This document shows, piece after piece, positions 1 through 12,101 of a stretch of 64,000 nt of DNA (its first letter is position 1; each line of letters opens with the position of its first letter). The stretch lies in NCBI GenBank assembly GCA_903813345.2, contig CAIIXF020000007.1:27515564-27579563 (forward strand), read 5' to 3'. The notes under the pieces were generated by a model, which did not search any database, was not told the origin of the DNA, and was given only the letters and a program-made list of their open reading frames with translations. The translations under genes and the position numbers were made by a program. Source of the stretch: Owenia fusiformis. Its lineage: Eukaryota > Annelida > Polychaeta > Sabellida > Oweniidae.

Positions 1-853
1 TGTATTTTTCCAAGGACTCGGAGTGATGGATAATCTGTCATATGACTTGCGGCAAACCTACCATTTTCCATTGGTTAAAATGGGAATGTCGATTCTCAAA
101 AATTCTTCAAATTTATCATCAATTTTCGACCTATTGTAATTGAAGAAAAAATTGAGAAAATTTGAAGGTATTGGAAATAAAGTCAAATCACGTTTCAATT
201 AATCGTATTTAAGTATTTCTATGTAGCTGGATCATTCTGGTTTCCTTGGCACTCAGGGTTAGGCAAAAATATATAACTAGTTGACATATCAACTCATGTT
301 TGTTGGCAAATTATAATGATGATAATCTTTATTACTATTATATAATATTACATAATCTTACACAATGGATTACATAACCATTATGTAACGTTATTTTTGC
401 AACTAGGGCTAAGAACCGTGGGAGGTGGTGGGGAATGGGTGGCAACTGAAAAGTTGTAAGTAAGCTTGTGAATAATTTTGATAGCTGACGGATCAGCTCA
501 TAGCTAGTCAATTAAAATCCAAGTAGAAGCTGGCCTAGCCCATACCCCATATTTTAGAAACATAATCTGTACTGGTACATCATTGGTTAGATGGCCAATG
601 GGTGGCCTATGACTGGCAAGTCGAATTTGAAACTACATTCTCACTACCTAAAACACATTACATTAATTACATTTATGTAGCTGGATCATTCTGGTTTCCT
701 TGGCACTCAGGGTTAGGCAAAAACATATAACTAGTTGACATAACAACTCATGTTTGTTGGTAAGTATTTTCATCGCAAATTAAGTAAATAAAAATTCAAA
801 AGTAAAGAGGCTTTAACACGTAGTTGAATGGTGGAGCTAAGGTTGCCAAACTT
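1..853. other. Non-coding flank, no gene seen
   Basis: AT-rich sequence with no exon-like reading frame or splice context that I can support. It probably lies in an intron of the receptor gene whose next exon is at 5493, because the first three exons expected from gene 2 are not found here. It contains one direct-repeat pair, listed separately. Confidence 0.5.
221..760. repeat. Pair of 86-bp direct repeats
   Basis: Nearly identical copies at about 221-306 and 675-760 both start with atgtagctggatcattctgg and end with catgtttgttgg. The DNA between them is unrelated. They look like two copies of a dispersed repeat or a local duplication. No coding content is seen. Confidence 0.75.
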
Positions 854-861
854 ATGGAGGG

Positions 862-2889
862 TAGGGTGGCTCAAAATAATTTTTTTTGGAAATGTTATGC
901 TCCCTATGTGAATCGAGTTGCATTTTGGGGTAAATATCACCTGTGATTTTTTTCAATTTTTTTAGTCAACTTTTAGGGGTCCCCCACAGCCTTTGAAGTT
1001 TGCCCATAGGCTTAACATTAGTGGGCGTCGCCCAAAATCGTCCTTTGTAGAGGTTTTCTTCAAGAGTGATTTATATAGTTTGTTTGAAGAAAACAACATT
1101 GTATATGATATGATTAGATGTTAAAATCATCATATTACTCTGTTTCATCATGTGAACTTACATAAAAGGTTATACTAACAATATCCTATTAACAAAATAT
1201 TAGGTACATTCGACCAGTATAATTATTTGAACAAGTACAGTTTAAGAGAATCATGTCTCATATATGATTTGGTATTGTCATTATAATGGTTTAAACTAGC
1301 TGTAAAAGGTATATTCATTCTTGACATTTAATGTTTTAAACATGGTTCAGATCAGATTTTCTTATATGTGACACTCTACCTCTATGATCTGAGCGTACAA
1401 CACATACATTGTTACGATGCGCCGTGTCACGGGTCATTTGAGACATTCCTGCAGATGATACCAGAACTTGAGACCGTGAAGAGGAGCTGCGGTTGTCAAG
1501 TGGGCACTAAGGAAATACCATCCGTAGAGACGGACCACAAATCCCACAAGTCATGTTATCATCTGCAGTTACTGTGGAGTAAGCTGGACAAATAAGTGGC
1601 TGAGCATGAATATCTTCAAGAGGTAGAGACTCTTCCCCATGAACCTGGCATGGTGGTAGGCTCCAGGTTGGTCGCAGCTCTTTGCAGTGTAAGACAGAGC
1701 AAGAGAGGAGAAGCAGGAGCTTGCTACAGCACTGCTCAACAGCCTGTACAATTTGCAACTGGCAAACCAGGCCAGTCTGACTTCAACCCAGTTGCTGCTC
1801 ACTTAGGCAATGATAAACCATCACTACCAATGTTTGTAACTGAGATATCTTGGCTCTTATCGTGACAATGTATGTTTTGTACGCTCAGAGCAACTTATGT
1901 TCAAACCCAGAATTTCTGTCAAGACCTGCATTCTGTTAATGATCCAGCTGAACGAGCAGTGAAGCTGGTACAGGAATGCTCTAAAATGACCTGTGACGCG
2001 GCGCATCATGACAATGTATGTGTTGTATGCTCAGATCATAGAGGAAGAGTGTCACATATAAGAAAATCTGATCTGAACCATTTTTAAAACATTAAATGTC
2101 AAGAATGAATATACCTTTTCAAGTTTAAATCATTATAATGACAATACCAAATCATATATGAGACATGATTCTCTAAAACTGTACTTGTTCAAATAATTAT
2201 ACTGGTCGAATGTACCTGATTATTATTATTATTATATTTATTTTCCCTCCATTATTGGAGATAATTAATAATATTGTCTGACAAAAATATAATGAATATA
2301 AAAATATAAAATATAATATAAGATTTGGATGTCGACACAAGGTACGCTGAATTCATGGCCCATCTTCTCCACTCAGGCGGACATCTTCCCCAAGGTCGAT
2401 GCTTCCCTCGTTGAGAAGTGGGCCATATTTAAAACATCATTCTGACTTCTGTCGTACTTGTTGAAACGGTTAAAACAATAAAATATGATATCACATAAAT
2501 GCATCTCGTTGCCAATTACAATGCATACTTCCCTTTGCCATTGCATGATATTTTGTAAATAGGACATTGTCAGTATAACCTTTTATATAAGTTCACATGA
2601 TGAAACAGAGTAATATGATGATTTAAACATCTAATCATATCATATACAATGTTGTTTTTCTTCAAACAACATAAGTTAAGCACTGTAGAAGAAAACTTCT
2701 ACAAAGTACGATTTTGGGCGACGCCCACTAATGTTAAGCCTATGGGCAAACTTCAAAGGCTGTGGGGGACCCCTAAAAGTTGACTAAAAAATTTGAAAAA
2801 AATCACAGGTGATATTTACCCCAAAATGCAACTCGATTCACGTAGGGAGCATAACATTTCCAAAAAAGAAATTATTTTGAGCCACCCTA
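862..2889. mobile_element. hAT-like DNA transposon with long TIRs
   Basis: The ends are TAGGGTGGCTC and its complement GAGCCACCCTA, and each is directly flanked by the 8-bp sequence ATGGAGGG (854-861 and 2890-2897). That is a perfect target-site duplication of the length made by hAT (and P-type) transposases. Inverted repeats run several hundred bases inward: roughly 862-1480 pairs with 1980-2889, and the right arm carries an extra insertion of about 330 bp near 2218-2545. The central 500 bp holds only short open frames. No full transposase is visible, so the copy is probably non-autonomous. Assignment to hAT rests on duplication length and termini only. Confidence 0.75.
1596..2087 (+). pseudogene. 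Short ORF remnants in the centre of the hAT-like element
   Basis: Two open stretches (1596-1865 and 1872-2087) lie between the inverted repeats. The second contains a segment reading NDPAERAVKLVQE, which resembles a motif I have seen in uncharacterised invertebrate proteins of repetitive origin, though I cannot name a family. There is no catalytic triad and no BED finger. The outer part of the second frame runs into the inverted repeat, so it is partly palindromic DNA. It is most likely a decayed remnant carried by the element; chance ORFs are the main alternative. Confidence 0.25.
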
Positions 2890-2897
2890 ATGGAGGG

Positions 2898-5341
2898 GAG
2901 TATACGTATATTCAATTAATAGGTTCACTACTTAGTATAATTATTGAGCAGCATTTAATGATAAGTGGGCAGTAGCATACAATTCGCTTTCTAATGGGTG
3001 AGGTGAGAGTTTCGTATTGTTATGTCGTTTCTCGATAGATTCATTGAACACCACGTTATGAATTATACAAACATATGACTAAATATACCAGTGAATGACT
3101 GAAAGAATACATGTGATTTGTAGAATATACTAAGTAGTATGCCATATAGAGGAAGAATAAATATATATACAAGGGTATGTGCCAAAGGGTACCAGGCCAA
3201 TCAAATATATTACAGAAACATTGATATAGTTTAGGTTCTAAAGACTGCCTTATTGACATCAATTAGCGCACGCGGAAATAAAGACCCCTAGGGAAAATCA
3301 AACAAAAAACATCATGTCTTTTATTCACTTTAGGAAACATAAAATCTGATCAATATACAAGTGTACTCAGACAATACTAGGATAATTACGCACCACCCGT
3401 TCAAAGAATTTCTAATACAATATTCTAATGATAATCATAGATTTGAAAGTAACTTGACATATTGTAAGTAGATTTACAGTATGTCATAGTTTGTACTTAA
3501 TCACACATGTTGCAAATTTGAATAGAATTTCTTTGCGATTTTTTAAGCTTTCAGTGTTTACCATATTTTTTATGTTTTAAAGTATTTGCTCAAGACTAAT
3601 GGTAATCAATCCACTTTGTTAACTGGTTTACAGCTTTCTAAATGATAAAAGTAAAATAGCTTTCTAGCCTACAAAAGTGGTCAATTGTCCTGAATTTAAC
3701 AGGTTCTCCGCCTATTTACAACAAGCACAATGGACTGCGCTAATTCGAAAGGAATTTTAATGTGTTTTTTACTTACTCGGACAAAAAATGATTTTTGAGA
3801 ACTAAAAAACAATCGATCGCCATTCATCTTCACATAACAACACAGATTTTGAATTTTCTTAACCAAAGCATGTACGTATATACTTCCTTATTTTGCAATA
3901 ATTACACGTCACCTTGTTAAGTACTTCTTATTGATAATCAATGAACTGTTTAAATACATATTTCAAGAGTATCTCGAATGTACATAGTTCGATATTTCCG
4001 ATATTAAATAGTCTAGGATAGGTTTCTCTTACTAATTTACATCACCATAAAAATGTAAACGAAAAACGTAATTATAGTTAAAACAAACAAATAGAATTGA
4101 ATAATAATTCGATTATCAATTAAATAAAAATTGTATTATATTGATTGTCTATAACGTTGCATATGCTGTATAAGTCTTTGTGTATATTTTAGGATGATTG
4201 TACGAAGCAAGGGTAAGCGGTAAAAAGAAATATAAGTGGCATATCGTGATGGTGTAACCAGTACGATCGCGACCAATACGGAGATAATGAAAATGCGACA
4301 TATTAGGCCTTTATTCAAACATTGAAACTGACATTAAGCTTACACATTTCAAATAATTTCTCAATTTACCCAAAACAAGACTTTTATACCTGTATAATGT
4401 GTACATAGTTAAAGGGCATCTTCCTCAGTCTTTGGAAATTTAATTATATTTGGCTATATATTCTGTGTCCATTCTATCTGGTGAGAAAAACAACAACATA
4501 AACATATTCAGATCATTTAGTAAGAGACGAACGTATATTTATTCAGTCGTATAGTCAATATGCCTATTGATACATTGAAATTTACCAATAATTAGATTTT
4601 TTCAGATGTTCATTCATAGGAAATTAGCACATGTTATATTCAAAATGGCAAAACTCAATTAGCCTTGTTTTTTTTATCCAATGCAAGGTTCACTAATTAA
4701 AGTCGTTTAGGAATGCCCCTTATGAGAAACTGTTGGTTAGAAAAATATTCTTTAGTGCTACGTTCTGATGAATATTTCCCGAGCAATCTGAAGCTAATTA
4801 TAACCTATTTATGGTGATTAAAATATCTATATAATCTATCATTTTGCTAATTTGATGTTAGGACAATACGATAGAATACGCAATTTGGAACATTCATCTC
4901 ATAAATCAAATGCATCGCATAATGAAATCATCTACAAAAATATGAATTTAAATTTGAGGTCCATTATAAAAAGAGATGCGACGAGTATCAAAATGTATTC
5001 CACAGTTAGCGTGATATTCATGGGTAACATGTAAAAATAAAAACGGTATTTTTGTAATCAGTGGTAAAATATGATATTTTTGATAACTTTTCACTTAACC
5101 ATAGCATACGGTGTTTAAGCCATGACATACGGCGCCGTATGCTATATGAATTATGGCTTTTTGCTACTTCAGACTCAAAACGAGGCTAAGTGTCAACATC
5201 GCCAGATCGTTTGGAAAATTCAAATTAAATCACTTAATTTCTGACGATTCTGATGATGACTTTAACTGTGGAATTAAAAGAAAATCATATCACTCATAAA
5301 TCATAGGATATCCTCTATATGTATTCGAATTTGTCTTATTA
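2898..5341. other. Intronic sequence without recognised features
   Basis: AT-rich, with stop codons in every frame. No exon-like stretch, inverted repeat of note or conserved protein motif was recognised. I looked here specifically for counterparts of gene 2 exons 1-3 and found none, so those exons of gene 1 probably lie upstream of the window. Confidence 0.5.
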
Positions 5342-5442
5342 TGCCTTGGTCACATTTACTCCGATTTTCACTACGGCCCCCAAACAAAACACTCAATCGG
5401 CCGGACGCCGGCCGATGGATCGGAGTAAATGTGACCCAGGCA
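5342..5442. mobile_element. 101-bp foldback MITE
   Basis: The 24-bp left arm starting tgccttggtcacatttactc is matched by the reverse complement at the right end, ending gtgacccaggca, with one mismatch. A GC-rich inner hairpin (atcggccg/cggccgat type) sits off-centre. The whole unit can fold into one long stem. It ends only 50 bp before the 3' splice site of the exon at 5493. Confidence 0.8.
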
Positions 5443-5492
5443 TTACATATAATATATGATATCATTTATGAATTGTTTTGATAACTTTTCAG

Positions 5493-5624
5493 CAAGTGAA
5501 GATAATTTTCCATACTTAGTACGTCTGTCAGCTCCGGATTCTGTCCAGAGTCAGGCCATTGTAAGCCTTGTACATCACTTTGGTTGGGAACAAGTAGCTA
5601 TTCTTACATCTAACACTGACTATG
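5493..5624 (+). CDS. Gene 1 exon 4: ATD segment
   Basis: Acceptor ttttcag, donor GTAAGT, phase 1 in and out, 132 nt. It encodes the LIVBP-like core with FPYLVRLSAPDSVQ, then HFGWEQVAILTSNTDYG, the usual helix and strand before the inter-lobe hinge of iGluR ATDs. It has the same length and phase as gene 2 exon 61571-61702. Upstream exons are outside the window. Confidence 0.9.
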
Positions 5625-5756
5625 GTAAGTGCGAACCCAACTCAAAAGCAAAGTTAGACATTAACATTGTTCAAGATACTAGGGATACGTAAACTACTTC
5701 TTTTCTATCTCATATGTAAACACAAGTGTCTATATTAGAACACAGACTCTATTTTT

Positions 5757-5899
5757 TATGTCACCACAACTTGTGGTGTATTTTTAATAGTCTCCGACTT
5801 TTTGTGGACGGCGTCTGGCGATTGGTGTTCGTCAATTGGTGTTCGGCGTTTGGTGTTTGTCAGTCGGCGTCTGTAACAAATGGCAGGTGGTGACATTTT
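5757..5899. repeat. MITE-like repeat with gtcaccac/ggtggtgac ends
   Basis: It begins atgtcaccac and ends ggtggtgacatt, with an interior rich in ggcgtctg/ggtgttcg motifs. Related inverted or longer versions occur at 30702-30822, 43800-44320 and near 37440-37478, so this is a dispersed family. It lies in the intron between gene 1 exons 4 and 5. Confidence 0.65.
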
Positions 5900-5974
5900 G
5901 CATGTTAGATGCCTTGATATTAGTGTAAATACACTTGTGTTTTGATATCATATGAATTTTGTTCTCTATTTCAG

Positions 5975-6109
5975 GAATTCATGGACTGTTGCAATTTCAA
6001 TCCGAGGCTGCCAAGAGAGGTTGGAAGGTTGTCAGTGTACAACAGTTTGTGGTCACCAATGATGTCACACTTAACGCCACTCATGAACTCAATGTAATCA
6101 AAGAGACAG
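5975..6109 (+). CDS. Gene 1 exon 5: ATD segment
   Basis: Acceptor ctatttcag, donor GTAAAG, phase 1 in and out, 135 nt. It encodes GIHGLLQFQSEAAKRGWKVV, then VQQFVVTNDVTLNATHEL, the ATD lobe-2 helix and strand. The segment NAT is a potential N-glycosylation site. Length and phase are identical to gene 2 exon 62006-62140, with high protein similarity. Confidence 0.9.
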
Positions 6110-7318
6110 GTAAAGTATATATGCAGTAGGGTGTAATGGACAATATTCTATAATATCCCGTATTTACATCATGATAAAACATGACATCTCATTTCTTCTC
6201 AGCCCTGAGATGCCATGATATAATGAGCTTGATTTGGCGATCCAGGAGAGCCCAAAATTGGGGATTTTTGAGATCTTTCATCCCAGCTCATATCTCATCT
6301 AATTGGGGTCATAAAACTTGTGTTCCTGTGCCTGTTCTAATATCTGCTGTTAAATACAAATGCCTATTATGTAATGTATTGACATTAAGGTAGATGAATA
6401 TATGATAACCATCACACTTATTTACAGTTTTCATCATTATGTTCCCATCTGATGTGCTCAGATCACAGAGCATGTTTCAGGTGAAACAGAAAAATGCCAT
6501 GAGTATCAGAATGCGTATTTAGGAGACGGTCGGACATCGTTTTTTATATTTGCCTTGAATATAGATTTCGGCTTTCATGGCATTTAACGTCAACATAAAA
6601 GCAGTAGAGCAAGCAGATATATCAAGATTAAAATATAACAGACTGAAAGTGCTTTTATATTAGTGATTAACTAATTGACAATGTGAAAATGATTGATGTG
6701 CATTATTTATCACATATAACATTATACCAAAGGCATATACATTTGATGCAAGAATAAAGCCCGATAACATATTTAAATAAATTAAGATATAACAGACTTA
6801 AAGTGCTCATAGATTAGTTATTAACAAATAGAGCATGTACCACGATACAAGAATAAACCCAATATAATATCTTCAAACACTCGGAAAAGGTATACATATG
6901 ATACAAGAATATCTTCATACACTTGGAAAAGGAATACATATGATACAAGAATATAACCCAATATAATATCTGTTCCAATTATCAAACACTTGGAATCGTA
7001 TAACGCTCTATCCCAGGCTTCTATCTCCACCTTCATTCTTCCCCGGACACACTACTCGAGGTTCAGAATCCGCATACTTCATCCAAGGACCTTTCATCTG
7101 CCTAGTATCGGAAATTACTGCCCTTTACCTAGTTTTCTCGATACATTGTTGCTCTTATTTGAAGAGCTAACAGATGTGCCACTGGTATATACGGAAAAAA
7201 CGACCAAGCAGATTTCATCATAATTTTTTTCAAAATTAAATGGCTGCATTTTGTCACCACACAATGTATCAAAAAATCTCTCCCTTTCTTGAAATGTTGA
7301 TTAATGTATACTTTGTAG
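6110..7318. other. Intron 5 of gene 1
   Basis: No gene seen. A stretch around 6437-6515 (with gtgaaacagaaaaatgccatgagtatcagaatg) resembles one at about 61355-61393 in an intron of gene 2. That suggests a shared dispersed repeat, or less likely a remnant of the gene duplication, because the introns are not equivalent. Short repeats of acacttggaaaaggaatacatatgatacaagaata type occur near 6860-6965. Confidence 0.5.
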
Positions 7319-7443
7319 GTGTACGAATCATCCTCCTGAACTGTGGGTTGTCCCACGCCAAGGTTGTCCTTCAACAAGCCAAAGAAGCAAACATGACGGG
7401 AGCTGGATGGGCTTGGATTGCCACAGACGGGATCACTGGATCG
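7319..7443 (+). CDS. Gene 1 exon 6: ATD segment
   Basis: Acceptor ctttgtag, donor GTAAGA, phase 1 in and 0 out, 125 nt. It encodes VRIILLNCGLSHAKVVLQQA, then ANMTGAGWAWIATDGITGS, the ATD lobe-2 segment with the typical 'W.WI.TD' strand. NMT is a potential glycosylation site. Nearly the same as gene 2 exon 62337-62461. Confidence 0.92.
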
Positions 7444-10400
7444 GTAAGATTACGAAAAGACAACAATATCATAATTCAATTAACATAAAATACGTTTTCA
7501 TTAACATGATGATATATATTGTGGTTAGAATTTGTCAGGCAAGTGTTGAGTTTATAAAATTCTAAAATGTGCAATTGTATATTTCCTCGTAGATTCATAA
7601 TTTTTAGATTCCCCAAACACGAACCTCCAAGGTCTGACTACCAAAGTTTCCTTCTTGTGTGTTAAACCTGTTCATTTTCGACGACTTAATGAGTTGACGA
7701 TTCGTCCGAGCTATGTTGAATTGTAATTGATGATGATTCAAACATTAACATACTTCAACGGGCAGTCCAATCGGTAGTCTAGAGAAATATACTAGTCTCT
7801 CTAGATTAGCATAAATAAATTGTAATTTGTAAAGTGTATTACGAATAAGACTATGGTACACATTATTTAAAGATTTTACAAAGTTCATTTTTTGCACTAA
7901 ATTTTAGGAGCACAAGTCAACTGCCCAGGTAATTAATTATTAAAGTTATAATGTCACAAATCACGATTAGTCACTATTTTTCACCGAGCAAAATGTGCAC
8001 TATTACAATAACAAAAATTGACGTGTAAATTTATATGAAAATAATAACCGACAGATCACGAAAAGTCATTAACAATCACTGAGCATTAACATTCACTGAA
8101 CATTAACATTCACTGAGCATTAACATTCACTGGGCAAAATAGACAATATCACAACACAAATTGGTGTGTAACTTTAAATATGTATTATGAATATTTTTAA
8201 TATTTTATATTATGAATATATAGATCACGATCGAAAAGTAATTATTTTTTCATCAACATTTACCGAGCAAAATGCGCCATATCACAATTACACAAATTGG
8301 CGTGTAACTTTAATTTTATTATTACTTTGAATAATAACCAGCCAGACTTTCCCAAAAAGTTTTTAAAAAAGTCATATATTCGTAATGTTTTAAATTTGAA
8401 GTTTTATGAAACGTTGAATACTCCCGCAAACCATTGTAAACCTGAAGGGAACTCTTCATACATCCAAATCGATAATCGATCCAATACAATTTGGGCCTTT
8501 GTGTCAGTCCATTTAGTGCAAAGTTCAGAGTTGATTGTTTTATTTTCATTAGTATTGCTCTTAGTATATCTCTGATGAATGATTAATGCAATTGATTGGT
8601 TGATATTTGATTGTCTCATTTTCAGGTCATGTTCTTTGATTTAAGCAACCGTTTTTAAACTATATAATTGGTTGATTGATGAATTTATGATTGGCTGATT
8701 GGTTGTTTGATTGATGCATTCTAAAACTCTGATAGCTGAAAGTCTAAAGTTTCGACTGAATTTTACAAACATTTTTTGTGTTTGTTTCGGTTAAAATGAG
8801 ATGCTTCCAAAGACGGATAAGTTGGTAAAGGAATGTATAACCTTAATTAGCATCGATCCCAGGATCTTTATCCCTCTTAAGATTCTACGCAAGATTCCAA
8901 TACAAAGTAAGCATATTAAAAATTATGCAGAATCTTTAATTGTACTGAATTTTAGGAGTACAAGTCAACCACCGAGCTAATTATTTTTTCAACATTCACT
9001 GTGCAACATTCACAACAACACGTGTAATAACTAGCGTTTATTTTCTATTTTGAATATTTGGGATGATAACCTACCAGAATGTCTTCATGAATAGTAAATA
9101 AGCACTCTAAAATATAATTTGTAAAAATATTTTGAAAACAAACATATATTTTGCAAAATATTGTAAAGAGAACTCCCTTCATGCATGCAAATCAATCCAC
9201 TGAATTCAAATTCAATGTGACAGGCCACTTAATAAAAAATTAAAGTTTTTGTTTGATTTGATTTGAAAACTATATTGATTCTGGGTAGCTCTTTCAGCAC
9301 AGAACTGGTCTTCCTAGAGGCCAAGTAAAGGATTCAACCACAGGACTCAATGAATTGTGGATGATCATAAACACAAATGTTAAATTTCTTTCACACAGTG
9401 CGAAAGATTTTGTACAGTATCAAAAAGAGAACAAAATTCAACCTAAAACCTTTTGCAATGGTTTAGCAAAGTTACGTAGCTTTTGACATTTTGACCTACT
9501 TTGATATTCATCGTGATACTTCTGATATTTTTTCGACTCAATTGCTTACTTGGAATTGAAAATTTGATAAGGGTTATCAATTTCACACTGTTGTAATATA
9601 TATAATGTAAATTATTCTAAATATTGTCTTCTGATTGGTTTCACTTTGATATACCACGCCCATCCTTGTGTGAATTCAGAATTAATTTCACAATAACTCT
9701 CGAATTAAAAATTCCCTGGTTATTGATCAATGCAAAATGCTTGATTAATATTTGATTATAGTTTTGAGTGACTTTGATAAACTTTTCGAGTCTGTCGTCG
9801 TACTTTGTGCATGGTGCACCATTTGATTCCAATACTTTGGTTTGTCCAGCGAAAAAAACAATAAGTAGGAAAGTAAGAGGTATACCATTTTGTACGTTTT
9901 ATGATTTTTGACTTCGATACTGACGCAAGTTGATAGAACAGATCTGATGTGTACACTGTTGTTGCTCATATAAATGGACCATTGAGCACCTTATCATGTT
10001 GGTTCCTAGCGTCAATACTACCTCGGAAATAGAATATTCAAAGTATTCCACTACTTTATTCACTATATGCTTATATGAGCAATAATCTCATTACACAACG
10101 GTGTATGCAATGTTCAATCGATCTCAGACAATCGATCTCTCACATTGGTTTCCTTTTTTACTTCCAATTGATACATGTCTACATAATTGATCATGATTAT
10201 CAATTTACATAAACAAGTAGGTCAGAAAGTATAGGATAAATATAGGCATGTAATGGCACAGGTTCTTGATATAATCATGAAGTATTTGAATTGTATTGGT
10301 ATAACACAATGTATTCGCGTGCATGATGAATTTGCGTAAATTCGCGAGGGTATGTATTCGCAAATTCATCGTGTAGCGAAATAAATATGTAGGCTACTAA

Positions 10401-12095
10401 GCCATAAAATGAAAATTGCTAAATGTGATGGCGCCATTTCCAAAGTTTACCATAGGGTTATTTTTGTAAACAGTCAACCTTGAATGTATTGATGTTTGCA
10501 AACCAGGAAATAAAACAAATATGTTTATAATCATCGTGTTTATTGCTTCATATTGTAAAATAAAACATCATACCATAAAAAAAACTATTGTTGTTGTTAT
10601 TGTTGTTTAAAACATGTAAAAACAAGTCAAACGTCCAGATCAAACTTACGATAAATCATCAGTGATTTCCTCCATAGATTTGCAGTTTGATCGGCGTACT
10701 ATTCTGAAGTCAATTAGAATCCAAGTATCAGTCATGCAGGATTCCCAAGTATCCATGAGAACTAGTGGTGTGCACCCGTGGTACATTTCTTAATCGATTA
10801 TCGTAAAATATTAATTGATAAATCGATTAATCGATTCTAACATATTTTTATATAACAATTAACAAGTCCCGCTTAAGTTTTTTTGAGCAGAAAATTATTG
10901 GCGACGTTGTAGCTTTTCCCCTGAAGTCGTCGCCATTTCTTGACCGTTTCTAGACTGAATAAAATTATAACTTTTAAATACACCAACATTCACCTTCCAT
11001 TTGATTGCATACTTGTATTGAAGAAACTTATGGGATATAATGGATCAGTAAAACACAAAAAACAAAGGTAAGCGTCGGTATTCAGGGTAATTAGTTTGTT
11101 TGGCAGTTTGAGCTTAGCGTGTCAGGTCTCAAATCAGTCAATGACGTCACGTAATCTTACTCGCGGCGATTAACCTTATTATAAACAAAGCGATATTCAT
11201 AGAATTAATTCTTTATTGGCCGAGTCAAATATGTGGTCAAACAATCACCGGGGGAATCTCATTTAAATGGATACATGCATAATTCGCGATGGGCACAAAA
11301 CGCAAAATTAAAATGACGCAAATTAATGATGTAAATGAAAAACGCAAAAATTTAATGCGCAGATTTAATGTGTTATACAGTATTGAAAAAACTAATGTGC
11401 AATGCGATATGATATGTATATATATATGATATCGTTAAACACAGAACCAGGTTGGTTTGTCCTTTGGAGGTATTTTTTGTCAAAAGTAAAACTTAAGGCT
11501 AAGTTCCTCATCTTTGGTTTTCAATACCATGTTCTAACCGTTTTTACATGTCAAATTGCTTATTCTAGTAGCAGTTATTGTTATATAAAATCATACAAAC
11601 AAAGCAGTCTCATGAATTATTTGTGAATAAAGGTCAAAATCCAGATTGTTGACTGCATGCATTAAACAAATCAATAACTGAACGATCATAACTGCTTTGT
11701 CTGTGGAACTAGAACACACGCACATGTATATCGCCACTTGCCTCTAGTCGAGACCGTAGGTACATTCTGAGTCATTCATCCGAGGTAAAAAAAACACCAA
11801 AGTATTAGAGGGATGCAATTTTATGTTTATATCGATGATACTGCTTCAGAACCAAATCTTGTTTAAAATTATGTAACATCATATTATCAATTGTATCTTG
11901 TTATGTTGTGTTTTTAGTTTGTTGTGTTTGGTATATTAGTGTTATGTTGTATATGTTATGTTGTGTCGTGTTATGTTGTGTTGGGTGTATTATATTAGTT
12001 TACCCATCTCTACTCTCTATACATGTATACTCAAGGTTGTGGTTAATATAGCACTGTTAATAATTCTTTATATCAAGCTCACGTCAGTTGGCATG
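7444..12095. other. Left part of intron 6 of gene 1, repeat-rich
   Basis: No gene recognised. From about 7900 to 9010 degenerate units share 'gagcaaaatg...cacaaattggcgtgtaacttta' and 'ttttaggagcacaagtcaac' blocks, with a short 17-bp tandem array inside. Near 10308-10378 and 9960-10090 there are small imperfect inverted repeats. TATGTTGTGT-type simple sequence occurs at 11890-11985. The rest is featureless AT-rich DNA. Confidence 0.5.
8068..8140. repeat. Short 17-bp tandem repeat
   Basis: About four copies of a unit close to cattaacattcactgag are visible. It is part of a broader degenerate repeat field (7900-9010) in which 'tcactg/ccgagcaaaatg' blocks recur every 120-130 bp or so. Confidence 0.75.
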
Positions 12096-12101
12096 GACAT
12101 C
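12096..12101. repeat. Left target-site duplication of the Polinton (GACATC)
   Basis: GACATC directly precedes the element end AGTAGTATAGTG. The same six bases directly follow the right end at 18642-18647. Six base pairs is the duplication length characteristic of Polinton/Maverick integrases. Confidence 0.9.

Noticed and set aside
1-5492. Missing exons 1-3 of gene 1
   Set aside because: No stretch matched the signal peptide, GCLVSS or GCYQSEVG segments of gene 2, so I place them upstream of the window and do not annotate them here.
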